NCBI GenBank assembly: GCA_905478725.1
Contig: CAJQJT010000169.1
Location: forward strand, 1-5,782
Origin: an uncultured Pseudomonadales bacterium
Lineage (GTDB): Bacteria > Pseudomonadota > Gammaproteobacteria > Pseudomonadales > Porticoccaceae
Length of the DNA: 5,782 bases
Direction of reading: 5' to 3'
Below, in pieces: positions 5,325 to 5,782 of this stretch. The position numbers and the translations under genes were made by a program. Numbering within the stretch: the first letter of the stretch is position 1; every line of letters begins with the position of its first letter. The notes under the pieces are model-generated. The model was given only the letters and a program-made list of their open reading frames with translations. It did no database searches and was not told the DNA's origin.

Positions 5325-5782
5325 CTAAACGTCTCGTCCTTTACCTGATTTGGCCCGTTCTTTCATATCGGACTGTATATAGATCTGATCTGTGGTGCCC
5401 ATACTGGCGTGACCGAGATCATCTGACATATGCTTTAAGGGTCTAGTAGCAATATCCTGCGACGCGCCAGTATGTCGCAACCAGTGCGTTGTAGCTTCTC
5501 GCAGTGCCTTTGCTTCGCCGCAAAAGCCTTCAGCAATCATTCTATCGTACGCCAGATCAAATCCTTCTTGAACAATACGCCGCAGCTGCCTAGACGTCAT
5601 GCCCCCCGAGCCACGATTTTTTGCCACCATGGCAGAGTTAATACCAAAGGATGAGTTCAGTGATGAACGGTAACGCTGGTAGCGGCCAATGTAAGGTGAA
5701 AGGGCACTCGGCACTGAAACATCCCGTAGTTTATTACCTTTTCCCAGTACTTTAAGCCAATTGTTGCCGTCGCTGTCTTGCC
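5325..5782 (-). CDS. Tyrosine recombinase/integrase, C-terminal catalytic domain (5' end outside window)
   Basis: This is the catalytic domain of a phage-integrase-family site-specific recombinase, which cuts and joins DNA through a tyrosine-phosphate link. The frame is open to the right edge and reads QDSDGNNWLKVLGKGNKLRD before the GTG at 5714, so that GTG is internal and the gene begins beyond the window. About 152 codons are visible. LGKGNK (5747-5730) is the beta-hairpin carrying the catalytic lysine. HWLRHTG gives His (5486-5484) and Arg (5477-5475), GHASM gives the second His (5411-5409), and TTDQIY gives the nucleophilic Tyr (5381-5379). The first catalytic Arg box must lie upstream. 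The protein ends 17 residues after Tyr, as is normal for the family, so the 3' end looks intact. It lies upstream of the amidotransferase on the same strand, 113 bp apart. Whether it belongs to an island, a prophage or a chromosomal Xer-like system cannot be told. Confidence 0.9.
   Translation of the reverse strand, partial: QDSDGNNWLKVLGKGNKLRDVSVPSALSPYIGRYQRYRSSLNSSFGINSAMVAKNRGSGGMTSRQLRRIVQEGFDLAYDRMIAEGFCGEAKALREATTHWLRHTGASQDIATRPLKHMSDDLGHASMGTTDQIYIQSDMKERAKSGKGRDV

Noticed and set aside
5712..5714. GTG at 5714 as the start of a small recombinase fragment
   Set aside because: The frame remains open to the window end and the upstream residues include the conserved GKGNK hairpin, so this is the middle of a longer gene.

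Overview
The window looks like chromosomal DNA of a gammaproteobacterium. The glutathione reductase resembles the Pseudomonas-type enzyme, and the other genes belong to proteobacterial amine-catabolism families. Base composition is moderate, genes are compact, and every full gene is intact. A marine Pseudomonadales/Cellvibrionales-like host is a guess from overall style, not something the sequence proves.

Layout, left to right. (1) The 3' part of a glutathione reductase gene (gor, + strand) enters from the left edge and ends at 990. (2) A short AT-rich gap separates it from a convergent two-gene unit on the - strand: a PuuB-like FAD amine oxidase (2953-1682), followed after only 2 bp by a TetR-family repressor (1679-1050). 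(3) A divergent control region (2954-3084) holds two tandem copies of a 16-bp dyad, 22 bp apart, nested in a 34-bp imperfect palindrome. (4) A glutamine-synthetase-family ligase of the gamma-glutamylpolyamine synthetase type (PuuA/SpuI-like, + strand, 3085-4428) is transcribed away from that region. (5) A class I glutamine amidotransferase-like hydrolase (- strand, 5211-4471) converges on it and has its own sigma70-like promoter. (6) The C-terminal catalytic part of a tyrosine recombinase (- strand, 5782-5325) runs off the right edge.

Working model: genes 2-5 form a gamma-glutamylated-amine catabolic module. The ligase would join glutamate to an amine such as putrescine. The flavoenzyme would oxidise the gamma-glutamyl-amine to an aldehyde, releasing H2O2. 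The amidotransferase-like enzyme would hydrolyse the gamma-glutamyl bond after further oxidation, taking the place of PuuD. The TetR protein, co-transcribed with the oxidase, would repress both divergent genes through the tandem operator and so control its own level. No aldehyde dehydrogenase, aminotransferase or amine transporter is in the window, so the actual substrate is not settled. The recombinase may mark the edge of a mobile segment, but no attachment site is visible. No RNA gene, CRISPR array or insertion sequence was found.
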